Below are positions 11,869 to 22,722 of a stretch of DNA of 64,000 bases, in pieces (position 1 is the stretch's first letter; the number at the start of each line of letters is the position of its first letter). Under the pieces are notes generated by a model that worked only from the letters and a program-made list of their open reading frames with translations, searched no databases and had not been told where the DNA came from. The position numbers were made by a program, and so were the translations under genes. The DNA is from Vicia villosa (Eukaryota; Streptophyta; Magnoliopsida; Fabales; Fabaceae). The DNA lies in assembly GCF_029867415.1 (NCBI RefSeq), contig NW_026705568.1, positions 186,001 to 250,000 of the forward strand. Reading direction: 5' to 3'.

Positions 11869-12887
11869 TGTTAGCTGAAGATTTCGTTTGGGAAGAATGT
11901 CCTTCGAAGGTCTGAAATTTGAAGGAGATGGTTACTGATGACCATCTTTGAAGATAGAAAATGGCTACTGATGGCCATGCTTTGAGAATGATGTTTAAGT
12001 TGGAGCAAAGATAGTGAGCGCCGAAGCTAAATTCGAGAAGAATGGTCTTTGAGACTTAGACGTTTTTGCGAAATATACAAAGTACTGAAGCTTGGTGTGT
12101 TTTCGTGGCATTCTCGATTTTAAATTACGTTGCCACGCGTCGAAAGAAGATTCAGGCGGGATGATTTGAATTTCGAAGTAGTTTATGTAACCGCACGAAG
12201 ACAGATGGCGTCCCTGGATTTTCTGCTGGCAACGTGGCATTAGATTAGTGTAGGACCGTTAGGGTCGAAACTAGTATAAATAAGGGTCTTAATGTTAGGA
12301 TTCCGTGTGTTCATTTTGTACAAATCACTCACATATTACTCAAGTATCAAGTGTTAAGAGAAAGAGTTCGCTGAGAAATGTACGTATGACACCAACACCA
12401 TTTTAAATACATGTGTATTTTCCTTTATTCAAGTATCTTTCGATATTATTGCGTTTCATTTACTTTCTGTCGTTTACATTCCTGCACTCTTTATTTTCAT
12501 GTCATTTATCTTCGAAGCATTTAACTTTTCTGCACTTTAAGATTCTCGCACTTTTACAGTTTTGTCTTATATATTTTATCTTTAATTCACCTTACACTGG
12601 TGTTATATTTACGTGTATAACAAGGTGATTGCTAATCTTTATTTCTCTGTTCAAGTATTTCTTATTTCGAGACATATCAATCATAGACATAATTTGAACT
12701 ATCATGAATAACAACATTTTTGACTATGTCCTAGGATCAATCTAGTCGATCCCGCGAGTAACCAAATCATATTTATTATAGTTTGGAAGACTAGCGGTTG
12801 TTTACCGGAAACCACCGTAAACAGAGGGTCGCATATTAAAGGCATAGAAGGGGTCACAACACAGCGGGTATAACACCTGGTTTTTAC
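11869..12887 (+). repeat. 3' LTR of Tat-type element
   Basis: A polypurine-like tract (ATTGGGGGCAAT, 11,856-11,868) is directly followed by TGTTAGCTGAAG, a normal LTR start. A sense TATAAATAA box lies at 12,275-12,283, about 400 bp in, followed by T-rich sequence expected around R/U5. The 3' boundary is uncertain: TTTTTACA at 12,887 is the best TG...CA end before copia-like sequence starts near 12,954. Without the 5' LTR it cannot be confirmed. Confidence 0.6.
12275..12283 (+). promoter_or_regulatory. TATA box in Tat-type 3' LTR
   Basis: TATAAATAA lies in the sense strand about 400 bp inside the LTR, in the place expected for the U3 promoter. Nothing downstream in the window appears to depend on it. 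Confidence 0.5.
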
Positions 12888-12953
12888 ATGCAACCCGACC
12901 ATAATCGATACTTAAATATTCCATTCATGGCTTGATAATAAAGACGCAGGAAA

Positions 12954-14150
12954 GCAAACTTGCAAGAAAGTCAATAGGTTGAGAACAAATATTTTGTCAA
13001 ACTTGCAAATCACAAAACTTCTACAAGCACTCCCTGACAAAATATTTTAGCTAAAAGGTTTAATCGAGCCCTTTTAGAATGAGTTAGATGCATATTGGTT
13101 AGGTGTTTTGGGATGAGGTGGTTTTGACAGCAGTATATCTGAGAAATATATGTTCTTCGACTACCTTGGGGATGAAGACACCAAAAGAATTCTGATCGGG
13201 ACATCCACCTAATTTTGATAGACTTAGAGTATTTGGTTGTGTTTCTTATACTCATATTAGGCAAGACAAGGTCGAACCAATAGCTCTGAGATGCATGTTA
13301 ATGGGGTACCCTGAAGGAGTCAAAGCTTATTGGTTATGGTGCTTAGAGCCAAGTCACAAAAGGTGTATCACATTTCGTGATGTAGTTTTCAATGAAGCAA
13401 AAATGACGTTCAAGAAAATTGATGATTTTAATTGAAATGTAAAAATATATGAAGAAGAGATGGAACAGGAAGAGATTCATGTTGAAGTGGAGCATAGTGA
13501 TGCTGAATTGCATATCCCAAATGAAGTCGAAGAAGAAGCTCGAGTTGCTGATGAAGAAAATGAGGAAACTGTGTGATGACTACCTATTGACAAAAGACAG
13601 GTCGAGAAGAGACATTAAGTCACCTCAGAGACTTGGTTGTATGGATCTTATAACTTTTGCCTTAATCTCTGCAAGTGAGGTCTTTGATGAAGAATCTAGA
13701 GACTACAAGGAAGTTGCGAGGATTCAAAATAAGACTGAATGGCTGAAGGCCATGAAGGAAGAGATGAAATATCTTCATGATAATAACACTAGGGAATTGA
13801 TTTAGAAACCTACAGGGGTCAGGTTAGAAAGCTGTAAGTGGATTTTCAAGGTTAAGAAAGGAATCGAATGATTGATGCTGAAGAGATAAAAGGAAAAATT
13901 GGTTCCTAGGGGGTTCACTCAGAAAGAAGAATTCAACTTCAATGATGTGTTCTCACTTATTTTGAAGCACAAATCCATTTGAATATTCCTTTCCACGGTG
14001 GCAAAGTTTGACCTAAAAATTGAAGGGTTTGTAGTGGATCCTGTTGTGATGATAGAAAAGTAAAAATCGAAGGATTTGTTGACTCCGAATATGCGGGTTG
14101 TATGGATTCCAGAAAATTTATTTCTCGATGTGTTCACTATGTTTCTAATA
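12954..14150 (+). pseudogene. Decayed Ty1/copia pol fragment, copy A
   Basis: This stretch is collinear with the better preserved copia copy at 15,829-17,070 but full of stops and indels. Recognisable pieces are an integrase remnant (13,040-13,200), the IN-RT linker (GYPEGVKAYWLWCLEPSHKR; DVVFNEAKM), the acidic region before RT, and the RT start (KTEWLKAMKEEMKYLHDN, then a W-I-F-K-V-K motif). It then jumps to the RNase H motif GFVDSEYAGC near 14,070-14,100. Copy A lacks part of the integrase that copy B still has. The jump from RT N-terminus to RNase H is the same deletion as in copy B. The sequence ends near 14,150 against an unrelated LTR-like block. The element type resembles Tnt1/Tork-like copia, assigned only by eye. 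Confidence 0.65.
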
Positions 14151-15030
14151 ACCAAGTTACACAATGTTTAAGTAAAGCAACACAAAAGTGTTGAAAGCAA
14201 GATATAAACAAAAGCTCATTACTAAAATACAAAATTATACAAAGATTTTCTCAAGAGAGTTTTTGCAACGCTTTGGTGTAGTTTTGTAGAACTGATTCGT
14301 TGATTTCGAATTATTCCAATGGCTTCATTTATAGATAAGGATAGATCCATTAAAGGGTAAAATAGGAAATACAAAGTTCAACTATAAAGTCCCCAACGGT
14401 CATGGTGAGAATGGTAGATAACAATTGCATATAGGATTGTCCTTATGCCACCCTATAAGAGTAGAGGTCACAATTTACGTTAGTACTTTTATGCTCACCA
14501 TCACACGCAAGCCGTTCTTGATCTTTAAAGTCTTCAGAGGCTTTTTATGTAAGTTGATTGAAGCATGTTGTAGAAGTATCAGAACTTGAGTCTTCAAAAC
14601 CTAAGTCTTTGAGTCTTCAGAACCTGTTCAGCAGAATTTTGTCTTTAGAATCTTAAGCACTTGGTCTTCAGAAGAGATGTCTTCATATCTTCAGAACTTG
14701 TTCAGTAGAACCTCGTCTTCAGTATCTTCAGAGCATGGGACACAGAAGAAAAACTTTAGAAGGCCTCCAAAGCTTCCTTGCAAATTCAAGATCAGAAGCT
14801 CTTAACACTCCTTAGAACCGTTGCAGGAAGTGGCATTCCATAATATTGACTTCCATTGTAACACAGCACAATTATTCTTCCAGAGTGTTGAGTTTAGAAC
14901 CTGATGGCGTCACACGCCTTCTTAGCAGAGTCGGAACCTACAAGGCAAAAGCCACACACTAGAAAGAAATTGTTAGTGCATACAATTGTTCTTTAAGATA
15001 ACATGTAAAGTTATCATCAAAACTTTAGGC
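14150..15030 (-). repeat. LTR-like block on minus strand (probable solo LTR)
   Basis: Read on the minus strand, this block would begin near 15,025 with TGATAACTTTACATGTTATC. It has a TATA-like TCTATAAATGAAGCC near 14,330 and ends near 14,150 with T-rich sequence, as a copia-type LTR does. Within it (about 14,560-14,770) are degenerate repeats of a TCTTCAGAACTTG-like core. It interrupts the copia fragments on either side. No coding potential was found and no target duplication could be fixed, so element identity and ends are tentative. Confidence 0.4.
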
Positions 15031-15274
15031 CAGATGAAGAACCAATCTTGTTCTTACATTTTCTCTCTAAACTAAGTCTGTCAAGTTCTAATGAAAATTC
15101 TCCCCAATTATAGGTTTATCTCATAATTTTATACTTAAGTTAAATCTTCTCAAAATAACACACTTAGCCCAAACTTACATGATTCCTAGTCCTCCCTCCC
15201 CAATTTCTGTTTTTACATTTTGTACTCTGTACATGTAAACAAACCTGTTAACCATAAGCTTAGAAATATGGAGA

Positions 15275-17378
15275 TTGTTGAACGGCTTTGATAGCGCACT
15301 GATCCCCGTGGATACAGTAAACCCGAAATATTTCCAATCTTTAGCTTGCTCCTTTACTACTTCAACAAAGGGGTTGAAGGAAGTCTTGAGAGGCATCAAA
15401 AGACAAGGCTTGTATACCCTTGAGGTTGAGGTTTTAAGTGGTTCACCAGACGTGGCATCCAAAAAACCTATGTCGAAGACTGAGTTATGTTACAAGATAC
15501 TTGGCCATGTCAATAAAAGAGGCATGGTCGAATTGTCGAAACAACATCTGCTATGTGGTGTCAAGGTCGAAAAGTTGAAGTTTTGTGAATCATGTGTATT
15601 TGGTAAATTTTGTAGGGTGAAGTTTAACAAAGGTAAACAAAGAACACATGGATCCCTTGATTATATCCATGTTGATCTTTGGGGCCTGCAAGGTGTCCTT
15701 CACATTCAGGTGCAAGGTATTTTTTATCCATAGATGATGATTAATCCATAAAAGTTATTGGTATTCATTCAGAAAGCTAAGGATAAAACTTTTGAAAATT
15801 TCAAAAGTTGGAAGACTCTGGTCGAAAATCAAACTTGCAAGAAACTCAAGAGGTTGAGAATAGACAATGGTCTTGAATTTTGCAATGAGGTGTTCGACAA
15901 CTATTGTGTTGTGTCTAGTATTGTAAGTCACAAACTACTGTAGGTACTCCCCCAAAAAATGGTATAGCTGAAAGGTTTAATCGAACCATTTTGGAAAGAG
16001 TTAGATGGATATTGGTTAGGTGTTTTTGGATGAGGTTGTTTCGACAACAGCGTATCTGATAAATAGATGTCCTTCGACTGTCTCAGGGATGAAGGCACCT
16101 GAAGAAGTCTGATCGGGACATCCACCTAATCCAAACAGACTTAGAGTATTTGGTTGTGTCGCCTATGCTCAGATTAGGCAAGACATGGTCGAACCTAGAG
16201 CTATAAGATGCATGTTCATGGGGGTACCCTGAAGGAGTCAAAGCTTATAGGGTGTGGTGCCTAGAGCCAGGTCACGGAAGGTGTATCACAAGTCGTGATG
16301 TAGTTTTCAATAAGGAAAAATGACGTTCAAGAAAATTGATGATGTTGGTTAAAATGTAGAAATTTCTGAAGAAGAGTTGGAAGAAGTAGAGATCCATGTA
16401 GAGGTGGAGCATAGTGATACTGAATTGAATATCTCAGATGAAGTCGAAGAAGAAGCCCAAGTTATTGATGAAGAAACTAAGGAAACTGTTTGATGACTAC
16501 CTGCTGGTAAGAGACAGGTCAAGAAGAGACGTTAAGTCACCTCATAGACTTGGCTATATAGATATTATAACTTTTGCCTTAATCTCTACGAGTGAGGTCT
16601 TTCATGAAGAACCTAGAAACTGCAAGGAAGTTGTGAGGAGTCGAAATAAGACTGAATGGATGAATGCCATGATTGATGAGATGAAATATCTTCATGATAA
16701 TAACAATTGGGAGATGATTTAGAGACCTGCAGGGTTCAGGTTAGACAAATGTAAATGGATTTTCAAGGTTAAGGAAGGAATCGAATGAGTGATGTTAAAG
16801 AGATATAAGGCAAGATTGGTTGCTATGAGGTTCACTAAGAAAGAAAAAGCTGACTTTAATGATGTGTTCTCACCTGTTGTGAAGCGCAAATCCATTCAAA
16901 TACTACTTTCCATGGAGGAAAAGTTTGACCTAAAAGTCGAAGGGTTTGTAGTGGATCTTGTGGTGATGATAGAAAAGTAGAAATCAAAGGATTTGTCGAC
17001 TCTGATTATGCGGGTTGTAAGAATTCTAGAAATTCTATTTTTGGATGTCTTCACTATGTTTGGCATAACAATCAGTTGGATAGTGAAGCTTTAGAAGGTT
17101 GTTGCCTTATCAACCACTAAAGCAAAATATATTTCTCTCACTAAATCTGTGAAAGAAGTATCGTGGCTTGAAGGTTTTGCTAAGGAGCTAAAACTTCAAG
17201 ATCGATTTATCACTATTAAATGTGATTGACAAAGTGTCATACATTTGTCGAAGAATTCATTCTATCATGAGCGAAACATGAACATTGATGTGAGATTGCA
17301 TTTCGTCAGAGAAATAATTGAGTGTAGAGAAGTCCAAGTGGTGAAGGTTTCGACTGAAGATAATGATGCTAATATGAT
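15275..17378 (+). pseudogene. Decayed Ty1/copia pol, copy B (5' part)
   Basis: This is a copia-type polyprotein relic. It begins with a GAG-pre-integrase zinc region near 15,480-15,640 (ELCYKILGHV ... CESCVFGKFCRVKF) and an integrase start (YIHVDLWG). Integrase continues at 15,770-16,050 (RLRIDNGLEFCNEVFDNYC, then AERFNRTI-like in another frame). The IN-RT linker and RT N-terminus follow (KTEWMNAMIDEMKYLHDNN). RT then jumps directly to RNase H (GFVDSDYAGC near 17,000), so most of RT is missing. The end of RNase H is read to 17,378. There the Athila element is inserted, and the reading continues at 50,081. Many stops and frameshifts make it non-functional. Confidence 0.75.
17374..17378 (+). 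repeat. 5' target-site duplication (ATGAT) of Athila insertion
   Basis: ATGAT directly precedes LTR start TGATCGG at 17,379 and recurs directly after LTR end CCGATCA at 50,081-50,085. The copia reading frame is continuous when the insertion is skipped. This fixes both ends of the 32.7-kb element. Confidence 0.9.
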
Positions 17379-19811
17379 TGATCGGTCACCATTTCTAGTA
17401 AGTTTCCGCACCTTTTTCCGACCAAAAGTCATAATCTTGGTAATACTAAGGGGCATTGTTATAGGTTTTATTATTAGTTTCTTAATTTGTCGGTTATTTA
17501 AGTTTTGCATGCTAAGTGTGTTTTAAGTTTTATAAAAGTGCCATTTTATGCGTTGGTTGTTAGTTTGTTGTTGTCCAGGTTGAACCAGGAATGAGATAGG
17601 AACTTAGGACACTCCGAGGCGGAAAAAAGAAGCTGAAAGAGCCAAATAGAAGGTTCACACGGGCACCAGTGTGCTTGCACACGGGCCGTGTCAAAAGAGG
17701 GCTGGAAAGATGTTTTTGAGAGCTAGGCAGAGGTTTCACACGGGCACCCGTGTTCCTGCACACGGTCCGTGTGAAAAGCTGAGCAGAAAGTGATTTTTGG
17801 GCTAAGAAGCAGTTGACCAACACGGGCACCCGTGTTCCTGCACACGGTCCGTGTTGGTAGGCGCGGGCAGATTTCCAACTTTTGATATTTTGAAAGCCTT
17901 GAGCTCATTAAGGGTATTTTGGACCTTTCGGATACGAGGGATGACTGCCAACACTACTAAAACCTAACAGGCCAAAGGAACCAGGCATCTTGGATCATTG
18001 AGCATAGAGAATTACAGAGAAAGAAGAGTCAAGGGTTTTGGAAGAGATCTTCAAGGACAGCATGTTTTGGCATTGCCTGCACCTGATTCTGTTTCTATTG
18101 CAAATCGTGCTAACTGGCTATATGTAGCTACAGGTGAGTTTATGGGTGAAAGCCCTCCACATGACCATAATTTTGCAGGTGATGACATGGAAGATGACCT
18201 CCCCGCCCAGGATCGCCCTGTCCCGCCCCCTAGACAGTTTTTCCAGCACACTGTTGGATCATCTTCCATGACTCAGGATCAATGGGGGTGGGTGCAAACG
18301 GAGATTGGCGCTCTCCGCACCGAGCAAAAACGACAGGGTGTTGAGTTGTTCAGGCAAGGAGCTGTGGTGGATGATGTCCAGGAGATGATGCGACGCCTCA
18401 TGTTGCAATTTCCTCAGGATCCTCCTCCTCCACCGCCTTATCAGTGAGATTGGTAATCTCCGTCACACTGGAATTAAAACATTGAGACAATGTTTAGTTC
18501 AAGTGTGGGGGAGGATCTATTTTGCTTTGCTTTCTGTTTTTTTTTTTTTTTTGAATTCATAGTTTAGTTTGTTTAATTTGAATTTTTTTTCTTTTGTCTT
18601 CCTGTTTTTATGTTTATTTCGAGTTTGCAGTGCTGCCATTGTGTTACCAGGTTGGATACAAGTCGGAGGGTGGCGAATGACTAGATAGTGGTTGAACAAC
18701 ACATCTCACACTTGATTTCTACAGGCACCACGGAAGTTGACACAATCAAAGAAAAGAAGGTTGGACGCAATGAGGAAAACACTGAACCAAGAGAGAGTAT
18801 GGTGAACTTTGGAGGAAAGGAAATTGCAGAACACTTAGAGCACTGTGAAGCATGCAAGCTTAACCTACCCGGTGAGATGTCAGAACCAAATTTATAACAT
18901 CCTTATGAGAGCTCAGTCAGGTATGGCACTATTCACTTTGATTTTGCGTATTTTCTCATAACACAAGCACACTATGAAAGCACACACTGAGGCAAGTTTT
19001 TTTCTCCGTAACCCTGAGCCTTTCTAACCATCCCGTATGCATGTTATCCATCGTTAACCCCTTTTGAGCCATAACAGTTGTTTTGTTCATTGTGTTAGTC
19101 TGTTTATCACCCGTTATCTCATTGTTCATGTCATCGCTCGGCATTCATGATTAATCACTTGTAAGACACTAAAAGGATCTAAGTGTGGGGTTGTGAACCA
19201 TTGAAAAGGGAGGCAAGAAGAGAAAAAAAAAAGAATATCTAAAAAAAAAAGAGAGAAAAAGATGAAGATGATCTTGTGAAAACAACAAAAAGAGGTTTAA
19301 ATTTCAAAGCAGAATAAGATATTTGCACCGGTCCACTTTTAATCTGAAAAAGGTTCAAACCCCATTCTTATGATTCAGATCAAAATGAGTAGAGTAGTGA
19401 ATCATATGTAATGCCGAGCACCTAAACCATTTGTTACCCCGTTCTTTGTTTACCCACCAAACCAAAGCCACGTTACATCCCTAAGACCTCATAAAGTGTG
19501 TGTAATCTCTGTGTGTAGTGATTTGAGAATTTATTCAAAGTTGAAAGTAATATGCATGCCTTGATACTATGAGTGTAGACACTTTAACCCGGAGAGATTT
19601 TGTGAGAGTGTGAAAAGCTTGCAGGTGAAAAGCGTGTTCGAAAGTGGGAATGCCGTTGATAGTCTGAAGAAGGAAACCTTACACTCGATTGCTAAGTGTA
19701 GGAATCTTGCGAAAAACCTGGTTGTGTTGTGGAGAAAAGAGTTTCGTCGGTGACCTTTGTTTTGACTCGATACATCACTTGAGGACAAGCAATGAGATAA
19801 GTGTGGGGTTG
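17379..19811 (+). repeat. Tandem unit 1: truncated LTR joined to 3' internal region
   Basis: The first 677 bp (17,379-18,055) equal the start of the Athila LTR. The remainder (18,056-19,811) equals the element's 3' internal region from 46,890 to the 3' LTR. The join is TCTTCAAG/GACAGCATG with at most a one-base overlap. The unit ends exactly where the next LTR starts. The last ~390 bp of the env-like ORF is carried along, in frame with LTR-derived sequence but without an ATG at the front. Confidence 0.9.
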
Positions 19812-22243
19812 TGATCGGTCACCATTTCTAGTAAGTTTCCGCACCTTTTTCCGACCAAAAGTCATAATCTTGGTAATACTAAGGGGCATTGTTATAGGTT
19901 TTATTATTAGTTTCTTAATTTGTCGGTTATTTAAGTTTTGCATGCTAAGTGTGTTTTAAGTTTTATAAAAGTGCCATTTTATGCGTTGGTTGTTAGTTTG
20001 TTGTTGTCCAGGTTGAACCAGGAATGAGATAGGAACTTAGGACACTCCGAGGCGGAAAAAAGAAGCTGAAAGAGCCAAATAGAAGGTTCACACGGGCACC
20101 AGTGTGCTTGCACACGGGCCGTGTCAAAAGAGGGCTGGAAAGATGTTTTTGAGAGCTAGGCAGAGGTTTCACACGGGCACCCGTGTTCCTGCACACGGTC
20201 CGTGTGAAAAGCTGAGCAGAAAGTGATTTTTGGGCTAAGAAGCAGTTGACCAACACGGGCACCCGTGTTCCTGCACACGGTCCGTGTTGGTAGGCGCGGG
20301 CAGATTTCCAACTTTTGATATTTTGAAAGCCTTGAGCTCATTAAGGGTATTTTGGACCTTTCGGATACGAGGGATGACTGCCAACACTACTAAAACCTAA
20401 CAGGCCAGAGGAACCAGGCATCTTGGATCATTGAGCATAGAGAATTACAGAGAAAGAAGAGTCAAGGGTTTTGGAAGAGATCTTCAAGGACAGCATGTTT
20501 TGGCATTGCCTGCACCTGATTCTGTTTCTATTGCAAATCGTGCTAACTGGCTATATGTAGCTACAGGTGAGTTTATGGGTGAAAGCCCTCCACATGACCA
20601 TAATTTTGCAGGTGATGACATGGAAGATGACCTCCCCGCCCAGGATCGCCCTGTCCCGCCCCCTAGACAGTTTTTCCAGCACACTGTTGGATCATCTTCC
20701 ATGACTCAGGATCAATGGGGGTGGGTGCAAACGGAGATTGGCGCTCTCCGCACCGAGCAAACACGACAGGGTGTTGAGTTGTTCAGGCAAGGAGCTGTGG
20801 TGGATGATGTCCAGGAGATGATGCGACGCCTCATGTTGCAATTTCCTCAGGATCCTCCTCCTCCACCGCCTTATCAGTGAGATTGGTAATCTCCGTCACA
20901 CTGGAATTAAAACATTGAGACAATGTTTAGTTCAAGTGTGGGGGAGGATCTATTTTGCTTTGCTTTCTGTTTTTTTTTTTTTTTGAATTCATAGTTTAGT
21001 TTGTTTAATTTGAATTTTTTTTCTTTTGTCTTCCTGTTTTTATGTTTATTTCGAGTTTGCAGTGCTGCCATTGTGTTACCAGGTTGGATACAAGTCGGAG
21101 GGTGGCGAATGACTAGATAGTGGTTGAACAACACATCTCACACTTGATCTCTACAGGCACCACGGAAGTTGACACAATCAAAGAAAAGAAGGTTGGACGC
21201 AATGAGGAAAACACTGAACCAAGAGAGAGTATGGTGAACTTTGGAGGAAAGGAAATTGCAGAACACTTAGAGCACTGTGAAGCATGCAAGCTTAACCTAC
21301 CCGGTGAGATGTCAGAACCAAATTTATAACATCCTTATGAGAGCTCAGTCAGGTATGGCACTATTCACTTTGATTTTGCGTATTTTCTCATAACACAAGC
21401 ACACTATGAAAGCACACACTGAGGCAAGTTTTTTTCTCCGTAACCCTGAGCCTTTCTAACCATCCCGTATGCATGTTATCCATCGTTAACCCCTTTTGAG
21501 CCATAACAGTTGTTTTGTTCATTGTGTTAGTCTGTTTATCACCCGTTATCTCATTGTTCATGTCATCGCTCGGCATTCATGATTAATCACTTGTAAGACA
21601 CTAAAAGGATCTAAGTGTGGGGTTGTGAACCATTGAAAAGGGAGGCAAGAAGAGAAAAAAAAAAGAATATCTAAAAAAAAAAGAGAGAAAAAGATGAAGA
21701 TGATCTTGTGAAAACAACAAAAAGAGGTTTAAATTTCAAAGCAGAATAAGATATTTGCACCGGTCCACTTTTAATCTGAAAAAGGTTCAAACCCCATTCT
21801 TATGATTCAGATCAAAATGAGTAGAGTAGTGAATCATATGTAATGCCGAGCACCTAAACCATTTGTTACCCCGTTCTTTGTTTACCCACCAAACCAAAGC
21901 CACGTTACATCCCTAAGACCTCATAAAGTGTGTGTAATCTCTGTGTGTAGTGATTTGAGAATTTATTCAAAGTTGAAAGTAATATGCATGCCTTGATACT
22001 ATGAGTGTAGACACTTTAACCCGGAGAGATTTTGTGAGAGTGTGAAAAGCTTGCAGGTGAAAAGCGTGTTCGAAAGTGGGAATGCCGTTGATAGTCTGAA
22101 GAAGGAAACCTTACACTCGATTGCTAAGTGTAGGAATCTTGCGAAAAACCTGGTTGTGTTGTGGAGAAAAGAGTTTCGTCGGTGACCTTTGTTTTGACTC
22201 GATACATCACTTGAGGACAAGCAATGAGATAAGTGTGGGGTTG
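19812..22243 (+). repeat. Tandem unit 2: truncated LTR joined to 3' internal region
   Basis: A near-perfect copy of unit 1 with the same internal junction (20,488/20,489). The few differences seen by eye include A/G in the CAGGCC(A/G)AGG tract, an A-to-C change in AAACACGACAGG, and one T fewer in the poly-T run. The near identity means the duplication is recent or being homogenised. An assembly artefact should be excluded. Confidence 0.9.
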
Positions 22244-22395
22244 TGATCGGTCACCATTTCTAGTAAGTTTCCGCACCTTTTTCCGACCAAAAGTCATAAT
22301 CTTGGTAATACTAAGGGGCATTGTTATAGGTTTTATTATTAGTTTCTTAATTTGTCGGTTATTTAAGTTTTGCATGCTAAGTGTGTTTTAAGTTT

Positions 22396-22403
22396 TATAA
22401 AAG
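22396..22403 (+). promoter_or_regulatory. TATA box in Athila LTR
   Basis: TATAAAAG lies about 150 bp inside the LTR. The same box recurs in both tandem units and in the 3' LTR. A promoter in each tandem unit could give extra transcripts reading through the array. Confidence 0.5.
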
Positions 22404-22518
22404 TGCCATTTTATGCGTTGGTTGTTAGTTTGTTGTTGTCCAGGTTGAACCAGGAATGAGATAGGAACTTAGGACACTCCGAGGCGGAAAAAAGAAGCTG
22501 AAAGAGCCAAATAGAAGG

Positions 22519-22722
22519 TTCACACGGGCACCAGTGTGCTTGCACACGGGCCGTGTCAAAAGAGGGCTGGAAAGATGTTTTTGAGAGCTAGGCAGAGGTT
22601 TCACACGGGCACCCGTGTTCCTGCACACGGTCCGTGTGAAAAGCTGAGCAGAAAGTGATTTTTGGGCTAAGAAGCAGTTGACCAACACGGGCACCCGTGT
22701 TCCTGCACACGGTCCGTGTTGG
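22519..22722 (+). repeat. Three double-dyad (hairpin) repeats in Athila LTR
   Basis: Each ~36-bp repeat consists of ACACGGGCACCCGTGT, then about six bases, then ACACGG-N-CCGTGT. The whole can also fold by pairing its outermost bases. The arms just outside differ between copies but stay complementary (TTTCACACGG/CCGTGTGAAA against CCAACACGG/CCGTGTTGG). The same cluster occurs in units 1 and 2 and in the 3' LTR (about 48,917-49,120), and a related cluster lies at 45,792-45,997. Confidence 0.8.

Larger units (their letters stand above)
1..12887 (+). mobile_element. Tat-lineage Ty3/gypsy LTR retrotransposon, 5' end outside window
   Basis: The sense strand reads, in order, Gag, protease, reverse transcriptase, RNase H, a second archaeal-type RNase H and integrase. 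About 5.4 kb with antisense genes and then a 3' LTR follow. A second RNase H and extra genes 3' of integrase are known traits of the Tat lineage (Ogre, Retand and relatives). The 5' LTR, leader and start of gag lie before the window. Several stops and frameshifts in pol show that this copy is not autonomous. The LTR 3' boundary (12,887) is only a guess, because the matching 5' LTR and target duplication cannot be seen. Confidence 0.85.

Noticed and set aside
17560..17908. Minus-strand frames with repeated TRTVCRNTGARV peptides in every Athila LTR
   Set aside because: The peptide repeat is a by-product of the double-dyad DNA repeats. No start context or independent support.
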